DNA of 62,066 nt, taken from a virus. The notes below the pieces were generated by a model. The model searched no databases. It was given only the letters and a program-made list of their open reading frames with translations, and had not been told where the DNA came from. Position 1 is the stretch's first letter, and each line of letters begins with the position of its first letter. Both the position numbers and the translations under genes were made by a program. The DNA lies in the IMG/VR virus record IMGVR_UViG_3300047472_000125, positions 1 through 62,066 of that record. The stretch is one strand, 5' to 3'. Positions 49,712-56,430 of this stretch are shown here, piece by piece.

Positions 49712-50338
49712 TTACGCAACACGCAGTTGGCATGTTCCACACACATGACCGATGCTTGCTCTGGATATCTCGGGTGGCTTGTTTGCCGCGTCGACCATTG
49801 CACGGACACCGGCCGCATCCGCACCATACCTACGAACAACGCCGACAAACTCCTCGACATCGTGGCCTCGGATCGCGAATGCCGGACTGCCGTCCTTCCG
49901 GAACTTCGGACCACCGAATGCATCGCGATCCTGGCCGCAGTGGTAAAGCTCATGCTCAATCAGGGCACAGAACTCAGCATCCGAACATACAGAGGCATAG
50001 TGGGCATCGAAGGTCAGGACGAAGTGAGGAACGTCAGCGAACCATTGTTGTAGTTGCAATTCAATCCGGGCTCTCGACCATTTTCCTGCCGGGGGAAGAC
50101 CCATCTCACACTGACCGATGATGCGCCGACCTTGGCGGCCATTCTCGACGTTGGTCCAGAGGCAGCCTATCGATGCGAAACGCAGATGCGCGTGATCATC
50201 GTTTACGAGCTCGGCGTCAGCATCGATGAATGTCGACTTTGCCCAATCCAGAAGATCAGGGGACGGCTCAAATCGGATGCCAACGTCTTCAAGCATATCC
50301 TCCGGCGGCATAGGCCGCATTGATGTCTGTATGCTCAT
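49712..50338 (-). CDS. Putative phage metallopeptidase, 208 aa
   Basis: Contains HELYH (residues 129-133), an HExxH zinc-peptidase signature, and a C-terminal CGTC. This matches the putative phage metallopeptidase family often found near small terminase genes. The substrate is unknown; it could act in capsid maturation or as a host-directed factor. The gene runs in the late direction just before terS. Confidence 0.8.
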   Translation of the reverse strand: MSIQTSMRPMPPEDMLEDVGIRFEPSPDLLDWAKSTFIDADAELVNDDHAHLRFASIGCLWTNVENGRQGRRIIGQCEMGLPPAGKWSRARIELQLQQWFADVPHFVLTFDAHYASVCSDAEFCALIEHELYHCGQDRDAFGGPKFRKDGSPAFAIRGHDVEEFVGVVRRYGADAAGVRAMVDAANKPPEISRASIGHVCGTCQLRVA

Positions 50339-50447
50339 AGTACCAGCCTGCTGACCTTCACCGGTTCAATGGCATTTTGCGGCCCGGGTTCTTCTGAGGA
50401 TCGAGATCAGCCTTCACAGCATCGCGGTTTGGGTGCTGCAGGAAAGG

Positions 50448-50735
50448 TTAAAGGTGGTCCGCGTCTTCCGCAGGCTGCGGGACAGTTGCGGGGTCGATAA
50501 CGACAGGCTGGGCAACGGAGACGGGCGTGTCGCTCGGATGAGCGGTCGGGTCGATTTCGAGGGGAGCCGGAGCGGCAACAGGTGTGGGCGCAGTCGCGGC
50601 GCCGACTTCGGCCGAGATGACATCGGGCACCATGGCGAGGATCTCGTCCAACTGCTCGATACTGATGTTGTCATGTCCGGCGAGGCCGATTTTGAAGCCG
50701 GCGATGAACTTATCGAATTCTGCTTTGGTGGTCAT
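50448..50735 (-). CDS. Hypothetical protein, 95 aa
   Basis: Start at 50735 (MTTKAEF) with AAGGA upstream. A helical N-terminus followed by a Pro/Ala/Val low-complexity tail. Unrecognised. It starts after an intrinsic terminator, so it may have its own promoter. Confidence 0.6.
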   Translation of the reverse strand: MTTKAEFDKFIAGFKIGLAGHDNISIEQLDEILAMVPDVISAEVGAATAPTPVAAPAPLEIDPTAHPSDTPVSVAQPVVIDPATVPQPAEDADHL

Positions 50736-50793
50736 GGTTGCAATCCTTTCGATGGATTGGGTTGGGTTTGCCCACGGTCCCCTATCTTCAAAC

Positions 50794-50817
50794 AAAAAAG
50801 GCGACCTATAGGCCGCC
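50794..50817 (-). terminator. Intrinsic terminator
   Basis: On the minus strand GGCG-G-CCTATAGG-T-CGCC folds into a hairpin and is followed by six U residues. It closes the small accessory gene block (52.6-50.8 kb) before the packaging genes, so the packaging operon needs read-through, anti-termination or its own promoter. Confidence 0.75.
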
Positions 50818-50842
50818 CCTCGAAACCGTATGGTATGCTATT

Positions 50843-50998
50843 CTACACGCGCCCGATGATCACCAGGATCAGAATGATGACGACGATCAAGCCAAGGCCT
50901 CCGCTCGGGCCGTAGCCCCATCCGCGGGCGTAAGGCCACGCCGGAACGGCGCCGATGAGGAGGAGGATCAAAATCACGAGCAATACGGTGCCGAGCAT
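50843..50998 (-). CDS. DUF3309 small membrane protein, 51 aa
   Basis: Two hydrophobic helices flank WPYARGWGYGPSGG, the hallmark of DUF3309, a family of small membrane proteins common in Rhizobiales. AGGAGACC precedes the ATG. Function unknown. Phage carriage suggests host-derived acquisition. Confidence 0.8.
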   Translation of the reverse strand: MLGTVLLVILILLLIGAVPAWPYARGWGYGPSGGLGLIVVIILILVIIGRV

Positions 50999-51011
50999 AT
51001 TCGGTCTCCTA

Positions 51012-51317
51012 TTAGAGATTGAAGCTTCTGTCCGGCCGCCGGGACTTCATTGAAGCCATAGCTTCATCAACTTCCTTGGCGATCGCGGATGAAGTTTCAT
51101 GCAGCGGGCTAGAGACGACAACATTGGTCACGATCGGATCATGTGCACCAAACAAGTTGTCGAGCGCCACCTTGACCTTCTCAGCCGCGGCGGCGAGCTC
51201 ATTCATGGCTTCAACGGCGCTGGCGATATCGGATGTGTCGCAGTTGATCTTTACGGTGATTTCTTGCATCGCTGCCACTTCCTTCCGATGAAGACCGATG
51301 TAGGATCCATCCGCCAT
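51012..51317 (-). CDS. Hypothetical protein, 101 aa
   Basis: Start at 51317, two bases after the upstream stop, with AAGAGGTGG spanning it, which indicates coupling; a second ATG at 51269 also has a good ribosome site. Helical core (IASAVEAMNELAAAAEKVK). Unrecognised. Confidence 0.6.
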   Translation of the reverse strand: MADGSYIGLHRKEVAAMQEITVKINCDTSDIASAVEAMNELAAAAEKVKVALDNLFGAHDPIVTNVVVSSPLHETSSAIAKEVDEAMASMKSRRPDRSFNL

Positions 51318-51319
51318 CT

Positions 51320-51454
51320 TCACCACCTCTTGAACCGAACGCGCCAGCACTTGCCGCAGATCTGGACTTCGACTGCCGGCCGGTCATCCGTGATCGGGGC
51401 CAGATGCTCCCAATCGTGAGAGCATGGGTGGAAGAGGCGCAGGAGCCAGGTCAT
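51320..51454 (-). CDS. Small Cys/Trp-rich protein, 44 aa
   Basis: Start at 51454 (MTWLLRLFHPCSHDWE) overlaps the 28-aa membrane peptide stop by four bases. It has CSHDW and CGKCW, a likely zinc ribbon of the HxC/CxxC kind. Confidence 0.6.
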   Translation of the reverse strand: MTWLLRLFHPCSHDWEHLAPITDDRPAVEVQICGKCWRVRFKRW

Positions 51455-51537
51455 CGAAGAAAGCACCACCCGATGAAGAGGATGATAGTCACTGCGAAGG
51501 CGATGACCTTGAACGGCTGCGTCTGCAGGTATCTCAT
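51451..51537 (-). CDS. Membrane peptide, 28 aa
   Basis: Tiny frame with one hydrophobic helix (FAVTIILFIGWCFL), coupled to the next gene by an ATGA overlap. The coupling and the adjacent membrane peptide argue for it being real. Confidence 0.5.
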   Translation of the reverse strand: MRYLQTQPFKVIAFAVTIILFIGWCFLR

Positions 51538-51578
51538 GCGACAAAGCCGACGACTAGAATAGCAAGGCTTCAATCATG

Positions 51579-51680
51579 TCAAAATCTCCAGTGAACCGCA
51601 GTTGCAGCCAGATACCAATAGGCTCCGGATATAAGGAAAGCAGCAAGGATGACTCCGCAGACGATCACGATCGGGCGCAT
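51579..51680 (-). CDS. Membrane peptide, 33 aa
   Basis: Small hydrophobic protein (IVIVCGVILAAFLISGAYWYL), directly after the 51682 gene. Second member of a pair of adjacent membrane peptides of unknown role. Confidence 0.5.
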   Translation of the reverse strand: MRPIVIVCGVILAAFLISGAYWYLAATAVHWRF

Positions 51681-51681
51681 A

Positions 51682-51903
51682 TTAGTCTTCGTATCCGGCG
51701 ATGATTTTCGCCTTCGCGCGTTCCAGAAGAGTAATGGCGTCGGGCCGGCCATCAGTCGAAGCGCAAACTAACCCGCCGTTCTCGTCCTCACCAACGAGAA
51801 CTAGTGTGCGGAAAATTCCGACATTGGTTCTGAGGATATCATCGGCATCTAGCTTGCGGCCGTCGCCAACGATCTTCGGTCTGAATTCGCGAACGTCTGT
51901 CAA
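51682..51903 (-). CDS. Hypothetical protein, 73 aa
   Basis: Small alpha/beta protein, no recognised family. Overlaps the upstream gene by four bases. Confidence 0.65.
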   Translation of the reverse strand: MTDVREFRPKIVGDGRKLDADDILRTNVGIFRTLVLVGEDENGGLVCASTDGRPDAITLLERAKAKIIAGYED

Positions 51904-52118
51904 TTCAGCATCACCACTTTCAGATCGTGATTGGCGGCGTGAAAGAACGTCGCCGAGCGAATGGTCGTGAAGATGATCAGTTCGCCTTCGCTGTCCATGA
52001 GAGCGAAACCTGGGGTTCCGTCTTCTGTGGTGGCTTGACGAATGTAGACTTGATGATCAGCGAGCGCGAAAGCAGTTTCGAACTGATCTGTGGCAGCGGT
52101 CATAAGTGCGGGACGCAT
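51900..52118 (-). CDS. Hypothetical protein, 72 aa
   Basis: Start at 52118, one base after the upstream stop (TGA-A-ATG). The alternative is 52103. Beta-rich, unrecognised. Confidence 0.55.
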   Translation of the reverse strand: MRPALMTAATDQFETAFALADHQVYIRQATTEDGTPGFALMDSEGELIIFTTIRSATFFHAANHDLKVVMLN

Positions 52119-52119
52119 T

Positions 52120-52314
52120 TCAGCGGACACGAATGTAAACGGTGTCCGGGAACAGCTTTTTGAGCTCGAGGACGCTTCGCCACGATATGGCTTCAGTCCC
52201 AATTGGCTCGAGGTCGCCGTACCCTACCTTGCGGTACATGTGATATTTACTGATTCCCAACCAGTCTTCAACAACCTCAATCGCCGATGCCATTTCTCGC
52301 AACAGGCTTTTCAT
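52120..52314 (-). CDS. Hypothetical HTH-like protein, 64 aa
   Basis: The EVVEDWLGISKYHMYRKVGYG segment is compatible with a small helix-turn-helix. Otherwise unrecognised. Confidence 0.6.
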   Translation of the reverse strand: MKSLLREMASAIEVVEDWLGISKYHMYRKVGYGDLEPIGTEAISWRSVLELKKLFPDTVYIRVR

Positions 52315-52342
52315 CAGCGCTCGCCTTCGTCTATGGGTGGGG

Positions 52343-52585
52343 TTATGCGGCGCGGTTCTGGCGGCTTTCCTTCGTCACGCCCATGTGAAGCTCAAGAGCA
52401 AGCAGGACGCCGGAAGTCGTAAGCCAATTCCAGCCATCGCCACGCTCGGCGTAGCCCTTGTCGATGAGATCGGAACGGCCGGACTTCGAAGGCAGATCGC
52501 CATCCCATGTTGGGCCATTGCGAAACATGCACCAGAGGGTATCGCGCTCGGCACCAGATAGGCCGGTGGGGCATTCGATTTTCAT
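52343..52585 (-). CDS. Hypothetical protein, 80 aa (paralogue of 16947-17207)
   Basis: Shares GPTWDGDLxSKSGR, a following LIDKGYAERGDGW and LTTSG pattern with the 86-aa protein near the integrase. AAGGAAG precedes the ATG. First protein gene after tRNA-Thr, probably cotranscribed with it. Confidence 0.7.
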   Translation of the reverse strand: MKIECPTGLSGAERDTLWCMFRNGPTWDGDLPSKSGRSDLIDKGYAERGDGWNWLTTSGVLLALELHMGVTKESRQNRAA

Positions 52586-52606
52586 GGCTGCTTCCTTCAG
52601 TGAAAT

Positions 52607-52682
52607 TGGAGCCGGCAGTGGGACTTGAACTCACAGCCTTCCCCTTACAAAGGGGCTGCTCTACCAACTGAGCTGTACCGGC
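52607..52682 (-). tRNA. tRNA-Thr (anticodon TGT), CCA encoded
   Basis: Cloverleaf of 76 nt: acceptor GCCGGTA/TGCCGGC, D-arm GCTC/GAGC, anticodon loop TTTGTAA (TGT, reads ACA), T-loop TTCAAGT, and a genomically encoded CCA. Oddities are C at position 8 instead of T, a G-A mismatch at 27-43, an A-C mismatch in the T-stem and a T discriminator. It may still be functional. It immediately follows a ~690-nt structured non-coding region on the same strand. Confidence 0.85.
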
Positions 52683-52683
52683 G

Positions 52684-53376
52684 GAATGAATAAGCCCCGC
52701 CTCCGGTGAAGTCCGGTAGACGGGGCTCTGGCGCTATTGAAATGGTGCCGGTCTTCGATCGCATTCGCTACTAACCGGATGAGTGAGCTAACCAGGCTTC
52801 GATCCGCCAACTGTGGCCTCACCGCTTATCTTCTGTCCTCTTGAGAGGAATGAGTATCGAGAAGGCCAGACGTTACCCTGGCTATTGAGATTCGCCCCGT
52901 TGTAGTATTGGCCGATGAACTTAATCTCGGCACAGCCGGACGGTTGCCTAGGACCGTTTCTCTGTCTCGTCTCTCGCCCGCGTTCGCGTGTTCCCTTCCA
53001 CGCCGCTTCTCGATAAGGACTGGAGGTGGACCTTGAGCTAGGCTACCCACCACGCGCCCGGTTGACGAGCTGCGCTTTTCCAGAAGCATGGACGGCGACC
53101 GCTGGGCCGCTTGAGATGTTCGAACTAAGCGTCTGCTGCTAACCCAGCATAGCTCCGAACATCATCACCGTCTCGATCTCGTATGCCTTTCGGCAATTGA
53201 TTGCCCTAGTCGGACCCGAAGGCAGCGTTCCTCACGAGGACTTCCAAACGCTATTATCCAACTGCGGCTATATTCGGAGGCCGTCTCCTACGATCTGAAA
53301 GGCTCAGGCCACCATCCAATTCCACGTTAAGGATGATGCTTTGCCGCGTGGACTTAGCCCCGCCTTCCAGAATTCT
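52684..53376 (-). ncRNA. Large structured non-coding RNA candidate (~690 nt) upstream of tRNA-Thr
   Basis: Nearly 700 bases without a credible gene, in an otherwise gene-packed genome. The minus-strand sequence contains many closely packed helices: an H-type pseudoknot (53311-53351), an 8-bp stem 53115-53122/53156-53163 with an inner hairpin, AGCGTT-type stem 53224-53229/53247-53252, a GAAA tetraloop hairpin 53184-53195, and at least six more stems down to a terminator-like hairpin at 52693-52727. Size, phage setting and tRNA adjacency recall GOLLD and ROOL RNAs, but I cannot match a consensus; it may be a new class. Confidence 0.6.
52693..52727 (-). terminator. Nested hairpin at the 3' end of the ncRNA candidate
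   Basis: Outer stem AGCCCCG/CGGGGCT and inner CCGG/CCGG, followed on the minus strand by TTATTCATT. It separates the structured region from tRNA-Thr and could be a terminator or a processing point. Confidence 0.55.
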
Positions 53377-53808
53377 TTACGCCGCCTTCGCATCCCGCCA
53401 TTCGGCGAAGGACTTTTCGAGAGCGGCCTTATCGCCTTCGCCGTACTTGTGGACGAGACGCCAGACGTGATCCCAATTGGGAGACGTGATCGCCGCGCCT
53501 TCGACCTGAGCATAAGTCCGGCCGCGAAGGAAGCCGTAGGCAACGTGGGCGGCGCGTGCTTCGTCACGAACATCATAGATGCGGTGATGACGAAGGCCCC
53601 AGAACGCCAACATGGCTTTGTCCGATGGCTTTACGAGCTGGCGCTCCATCTTCGCGCGCTCTGGCACCGTCAGTTCGTTCGACTTGCGAAGACCGCGCCG
53701 GATCCTGACGCGGGCTCGGCAACCGATATTGCACTTGCGCTCTTCCTGACGGATCATCTGCGCTTCGGCTGCCAGGCTTTTTATTTTCACTTTCAGATAA
53801 ACTTTCAT
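53377..53808 (-). CDS. Hypothetical basic protein, 143 aa
   Basis: Start at 53808 with GGAATAAG upstream. Strongly basic N-terminal half with a CNIGCRARVRIRRG stretch, then a helical domain ending in EKSFAEWRDAKAA. Adjacent to and upstream of the ncRNA candidate, so an RNA-binding partner role is conceivable. Family not recognised. Confidence 0.65.
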   Translation of the reverse strand: MKVYLKVKIKSLAAEAQMIRQEERKCNIGCRARVRIRRGLRKSNELTVPERAKMERQLVKPSDKAMLAFWGLRHHRIYDVRDEARAAHVAYGFLRGRTYAQVEGAAITSPNWDHVWRLVHKYGEGDKAALEKSFAEWRDAKAA

Positions 53809-54124
53809 GATCTTATTCCATCGTTGAACCTCTTGCGAATGCGATCGAGGTTGACGACGGCGGACCTGTGGAAAGCTACTTCATCTGATCTTCTCCGGTT
53901 TGAATGGCCCCTCTGCGGGTACTTGAAACCCGTCTTTCGATTTTAGAGATCGACGCCTCACCGCGAGGCTCCAGAGGGATTAACTTGATTTCAGTGAAAG
54001 GGCACAATGATGGCTTGCATTTCGGCGATATCCCGAAACCATTGAGAACCGGGACGAATCCCCGCCGTTCCGCCAAATCAGTCGTGTCGATATTTAACTG
54101 ATTTGGCGTTAAATGCAACTGCCA
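53809..54124. other. Non-coding regulatory stretch between the NusG-like gene and the 53377 gene
   Basis: About 316 bp with only doubtful frames (a TTG-started 80-aa frame and an antisense 65-aa frame). It holds overlapping inverted repeats at 54071-54108, listed separately. It lies at the border between early/replication genes and the late block, so a promoter, operator or anti-termination site is likely here. Confidence 0.5.
54071..54108. repeat. 12-bp perfect inverted repeat, with an overlapping alternative dyad
   Basis: CGCCAAATCAGT (54071-54082) pairs with ACTGATTTGGCG (54097-54108) across 14 nt. On the minus strand an alternative dyad ATTTAAC...GTTAAAT shares one arm, so the two hairpins exclude each other, as in attenuators. 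Only 17 bp downstream of the NusG-like gene stop. Confidence 0.6.
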
Positions 54125-54811
54125 TTATGCGGCCGCCAACAGTTCGCTGTTGAGCGGGATCGAAATCGTGCCGGCGATATCAAATTCGGCAATCAATTTC
54201 TGTAGTCTCGTATCTTTCTTCGCCTTTTTCCTCAACTCGCGACGAGCTTGGACAGATCTGCGATCGAACTCCACTTCGGAAGCTGCCTCGACAGACCGAA
54301 CGGCCATGATATCGAGGAAGTCGACATTCAGGGGCTTGCCGTCCTGATTTGCTACGATGCCAGATACCCCGGGCGTTGCCTCAAGCTTCGGGAAGCTATG
54401 TGGGTTGCAGATGAAGACGTAGCCTACCATGAGTGCGAACCGCCTGACCTTATAGAGATCGGTATGGCGGCGATCACGGATAAGCCGCTTTTCTGATGGC
54501 ATGTAGTAGGTGAAGCCGGCTTCCTTGAGCGCATGCTCGATCGCCGAGACAGACGGATTGAGGCTCGGGACGATCTTGTAGCCCTTGCCACGGACCTTCC
54601 CATTCTTTCCCGGCTCGGTCGCCTCCACCTCGAACAGACGGCGCGGCTGCTGGGCGCCGGGCTCCGTCCGGATCACGAACCAGTCGAAGCCGCCTTCTTT
54701 GCCTTCTCGCCTGCGGCTGATCATCTCATTGAAAGCTGCTTCCTTGTCTGCATTGACCTTGCGCTGTTCCGCCATCTGGAGTTTGCGCTGTTGTTTCGAT
54801 ATCGCCGCCAT
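54125..54811 (-). CDS. NusG-like (NGN-domain) transcription factor, 228 aa
   Basis: Residues 43-51 (DWFVIRTEP), the AGFTYYMPSEKR segment (98-109), RRFALMVGYVFIC (123-135) and TPGVSGIVANQDGKPLNV (146-163) match, in order, the NGN domain of NusG/RfaH, including the RNA polymerase contact surface. The C-terminal ~50 residues are basic with no clear KOW domain. It probably modifies elongation or termination. It is the last gene before the late block and intrinsic terminators, so a late anti-terminator role is attractive. Confidence 0.75.
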   Translation of the reverse strand: MAAISKQQRKLQMAEQRKVNADKEAAFNEMISRRREGKEGGFDWFVIRTEPGAQQPRRLFEVEATEPGKNGKVRGKGYKIVPSLNPSVSAIEHALKEAGFTYYMPSEKRLIRDRRHTDLYKVRRFALMVGYVFICNPHSFPKLEATPGVSGIVANQDGKPLNVDFLDIMAVRSVEAASEVEFDRRSVQARRELRKKAKKDTRLQKLIAEFDIAGTISIPLNSELLAAA

Positions 54812-54833
54812 GTTGCCCTCGCCTCGTTGAATG

Positions 54834-55055
54834 CTATCGAAATTTCGGATGGGTGATTGCCGCCAGGATCATGTCCATGGCGATCATCTTGTTGATGTGC
54901 TGGGATCGATTGCTCTCGACATAGGCCATGACGCCGGTCGGAACGTGGGTGATCCTTAGGCCCGGGTGATATCCGCAATGCTGGCCGCCTCGCCCATGCA
55001 TGCCGGGTATCGGGTAGACATCGATCTTGAGATCGTCGGCGGGGATATCGGTCAT
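54834..55055 (-). CDS. Stand-alone class I release-factor GGQ domain protein, 73 aa
   Basis: Residues 19-57 (GMHGRGGQHCG, then LRITHVPTGVMAY, then RSQHINK) match the peptidyl-tRNA hydrolysis domain of RF1/RF2 and ArfB, including GGQ at 23-25 and the downstream SQHxNK. The codon-recognition domains are missing. It could release nascent chains or rescue stalled ribosomes. Start at 55055 overlaps the DnaA-like gene's stop by four bases. Confidence 0.75.
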   Translation of the reverse strand: MTDIPADDLKIDVYPIPGMHGRGGQHCGYHPGLRITHVPTGVMAYVESNRSQHINKMIAMDMILAAITHPKFR

Positions 55056-55663
55056 CGCGCTGCCTCGCGCTCGGCCCGAACCTTGTTGACGGCATGAAGC
55101 ACGGTCGTATGGTCGCGGCCACCAAACATCTTGCCTATCTTTGGAAACGACAGGTCTTTGCGTTGCTCGTAGATCTCGAACATGCAAATCTGCCGGGGAC
55201 GAGATAGCCGACGCTCGCGACGGACGCCCTTCATGTCCTCCCATGTGATGCCGGGGAAATCACGCAAGACGTCAGCGACGATCGCAGCAACCGGCCGCTT
55301 GGCTTGGGTTTCCTCGTCTCCGGATTCGCTCACTGCGGCTAGAAGCGTTGAAATAACATCGGCCTGAGAGATCATCCGAGCGTGGGCGTCGGATAGGTCA
55401 AGCTGAAGCCTTGAGACTTCCGCGCGTCGTACCGAGAGTTCCTCGGCAAGCTTTGCTTTGCGGCTCGTCGATATGGCAGCGAGAGATGCCTCAAGCTTTT
55501 CGACCTTGGATCGAAGCTCCGCATTCTCCGCCTCTAGCGCCAATTGTCGCTGGTTGATTCGGCTACCGACATTGATCGAGGAGGCCGGGGCAAACCCGAG
55601 GTTCGCTCTTGCCAGTTTGTGTGCCTCGTTCTGCCTGATAAGCTCTGAATTGTAGATGTTCAT
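55052..55663 (-). CDS. DnaA domain IV-like protein with coiled coil, 203 aa
   Basis: Residues about 145-197 (VRRERRLSRPRQICMF, then SFPKIGKMFGGRDHTTVLHA) form the DnaA domain IV HTH with its signature. Residues about 40-110 are a coiled coil replacing the AAA+ motor. It may bind DnaA boxes in the phage origin or interfere with host initiation. Sits next to the replication-initiator-like genes. Confidence 0.82.
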   Translation of the reverse strand: MNIYNSELIRQNEAHKLARANLGFAPASSINVGSRINQRQLALEAENAELRSKVEKLEASLAAISTSRKAKLAEELSVRRAEVSRLQLDLSDAHARMISQADVISTLLAAVSESGDEETQAKRPVAAIVADVLRDFPGITWEDMKGVRRERRLSRPRQICMFEIYEQRKDLSFPKIGKMFGGRDHTTVLHAVNKVRAEREAAR

Positions 55664-56430
55664 CTCTGGAAACTCCGCTCTGCCGCGCGCTGCATCGCGG
55701 CCTGGTACTCTTCACGGGACTGGTATTTGTTTGCTGGTGTGGAAAAACTGTTCGCGGCCGCTGGCGGCGACTTAGGCGGGGGCTCGGGAGGTTTCGCCGG
55801 GATATCCTTCCATCGGTCCTCGGAAAGCCATTTGACGGGATTGCACCACTGGCGATCGTCAGCCTTGACCGCGTAAGCCTTGGCCCCGGCAACGATAACG
55901 CTGATATCGGCGCGCTTCAGCGCTTTCGAAAGCGCCGCCCTAGCCGCCGGCTCGGCGACCTTGTTAGGGTAAACTTCCCAGAACTGATCGAATTCGGGCG
56001 CGCGCGCGTCTTCCGAACGAAGTGAGGAATCTAGATCTGTATCTGTATCTGGTGCGTTACTAGGCGTTACACCGCGTTCCAAGTGCTGTTTCTTGCGTTC
56101 CCTATATTCGCGAACACGTTGAGCACTGTCATCTTCACGCTTTGGCTGCCGCTTTTCCCAACTTGAAAGGCGACCGCTAATGATCATCCCCTTATCGCTC
56201 ATAGCGGCGACGATCGCCTCAACCTGCTCAGGCTCGCAGCCGTAGAAGTAGGCAAGACCGTCAGCATCATATCCTTCGATCGAGCCGCGATCCTCGGCTT
56301 GCGAGGCGCGATCCATCAATGCCCATGCGACCGCAACCGCGATACCTGGAACGACGCCGGCGCGACGCGCAATGCCAAGCCATTTCGGATCAGTTGGGGC
56401 GCCATGCCAGGAACGGAACCAGTCGGTCAT
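55660..56430 (-). CDS. Replication initiator-like protein, 256 aa
   Basis: N-terminal winged-helix-like domain (WFRSWHGAPTDPKWLGIARR, then DADGLAYFYGCEPEQVE), basic middle with RVREYRERKK, and a C-terminal DUF-like region (FDQFWEVYPNKV) found in lambda O-type initiators. The first domain is paralogous to the N-terminus of the next gene upstream. Likely binds the phage origin and recruits helicase. Confidence 0.72.
   Translation of the reverse strand: MTDWFRSWHGAPTDPKWLGIARRAGVVPGIAVAVAWALMDRASQAEDRGSIEGYDADGLAYFYGCEPEQVEAIVAAMSDKGMIISGRLSSWEKRQPKREDDSAQRVREYRERKKQHLERGVTPSNAPDTDTDLDSSLRSEDARAPEFDQFWEVYPNKVAEPAARAALSKALKRADISVIVAGAKAYAVKADDRQWCNPVKWLSEDRWKDIPAKPPEPPPKSPPAAANSFSTPANKYQSREEYQAAMQRAAERSFQR

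Noticed and set aside
52826-53089. 87-aa minus-strand open frame inside the RNA candidate
   Set aside because: No start signal, low-complexity Arg/Ser/Gly composition, and the strong helices cross it.
52684-53376. Group I intron, RNase P RNA or tmRNA
   Set aside because: Core motifs of these RNAs (P7-type intron core, RNase P signature boxes, tmRNA alanine-acceptor ends) were not found, and the region does not interrupt a gene.
53341-53946. 201-aa plus-strand open frame
   Set aside because: Antisense to the supported 143-aa gene, with no start signal.
53876-54118. 80-aa TTG-started frame, and a tRNA-3'-end-like stretch near 54040-54074
   Set aside because: No ribosome site, unusual start and composition like readthrough of non-coding DNA. 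No full tRNA can be folded, and the region is far from the integrase, so neither a gene nor attP is claimed.
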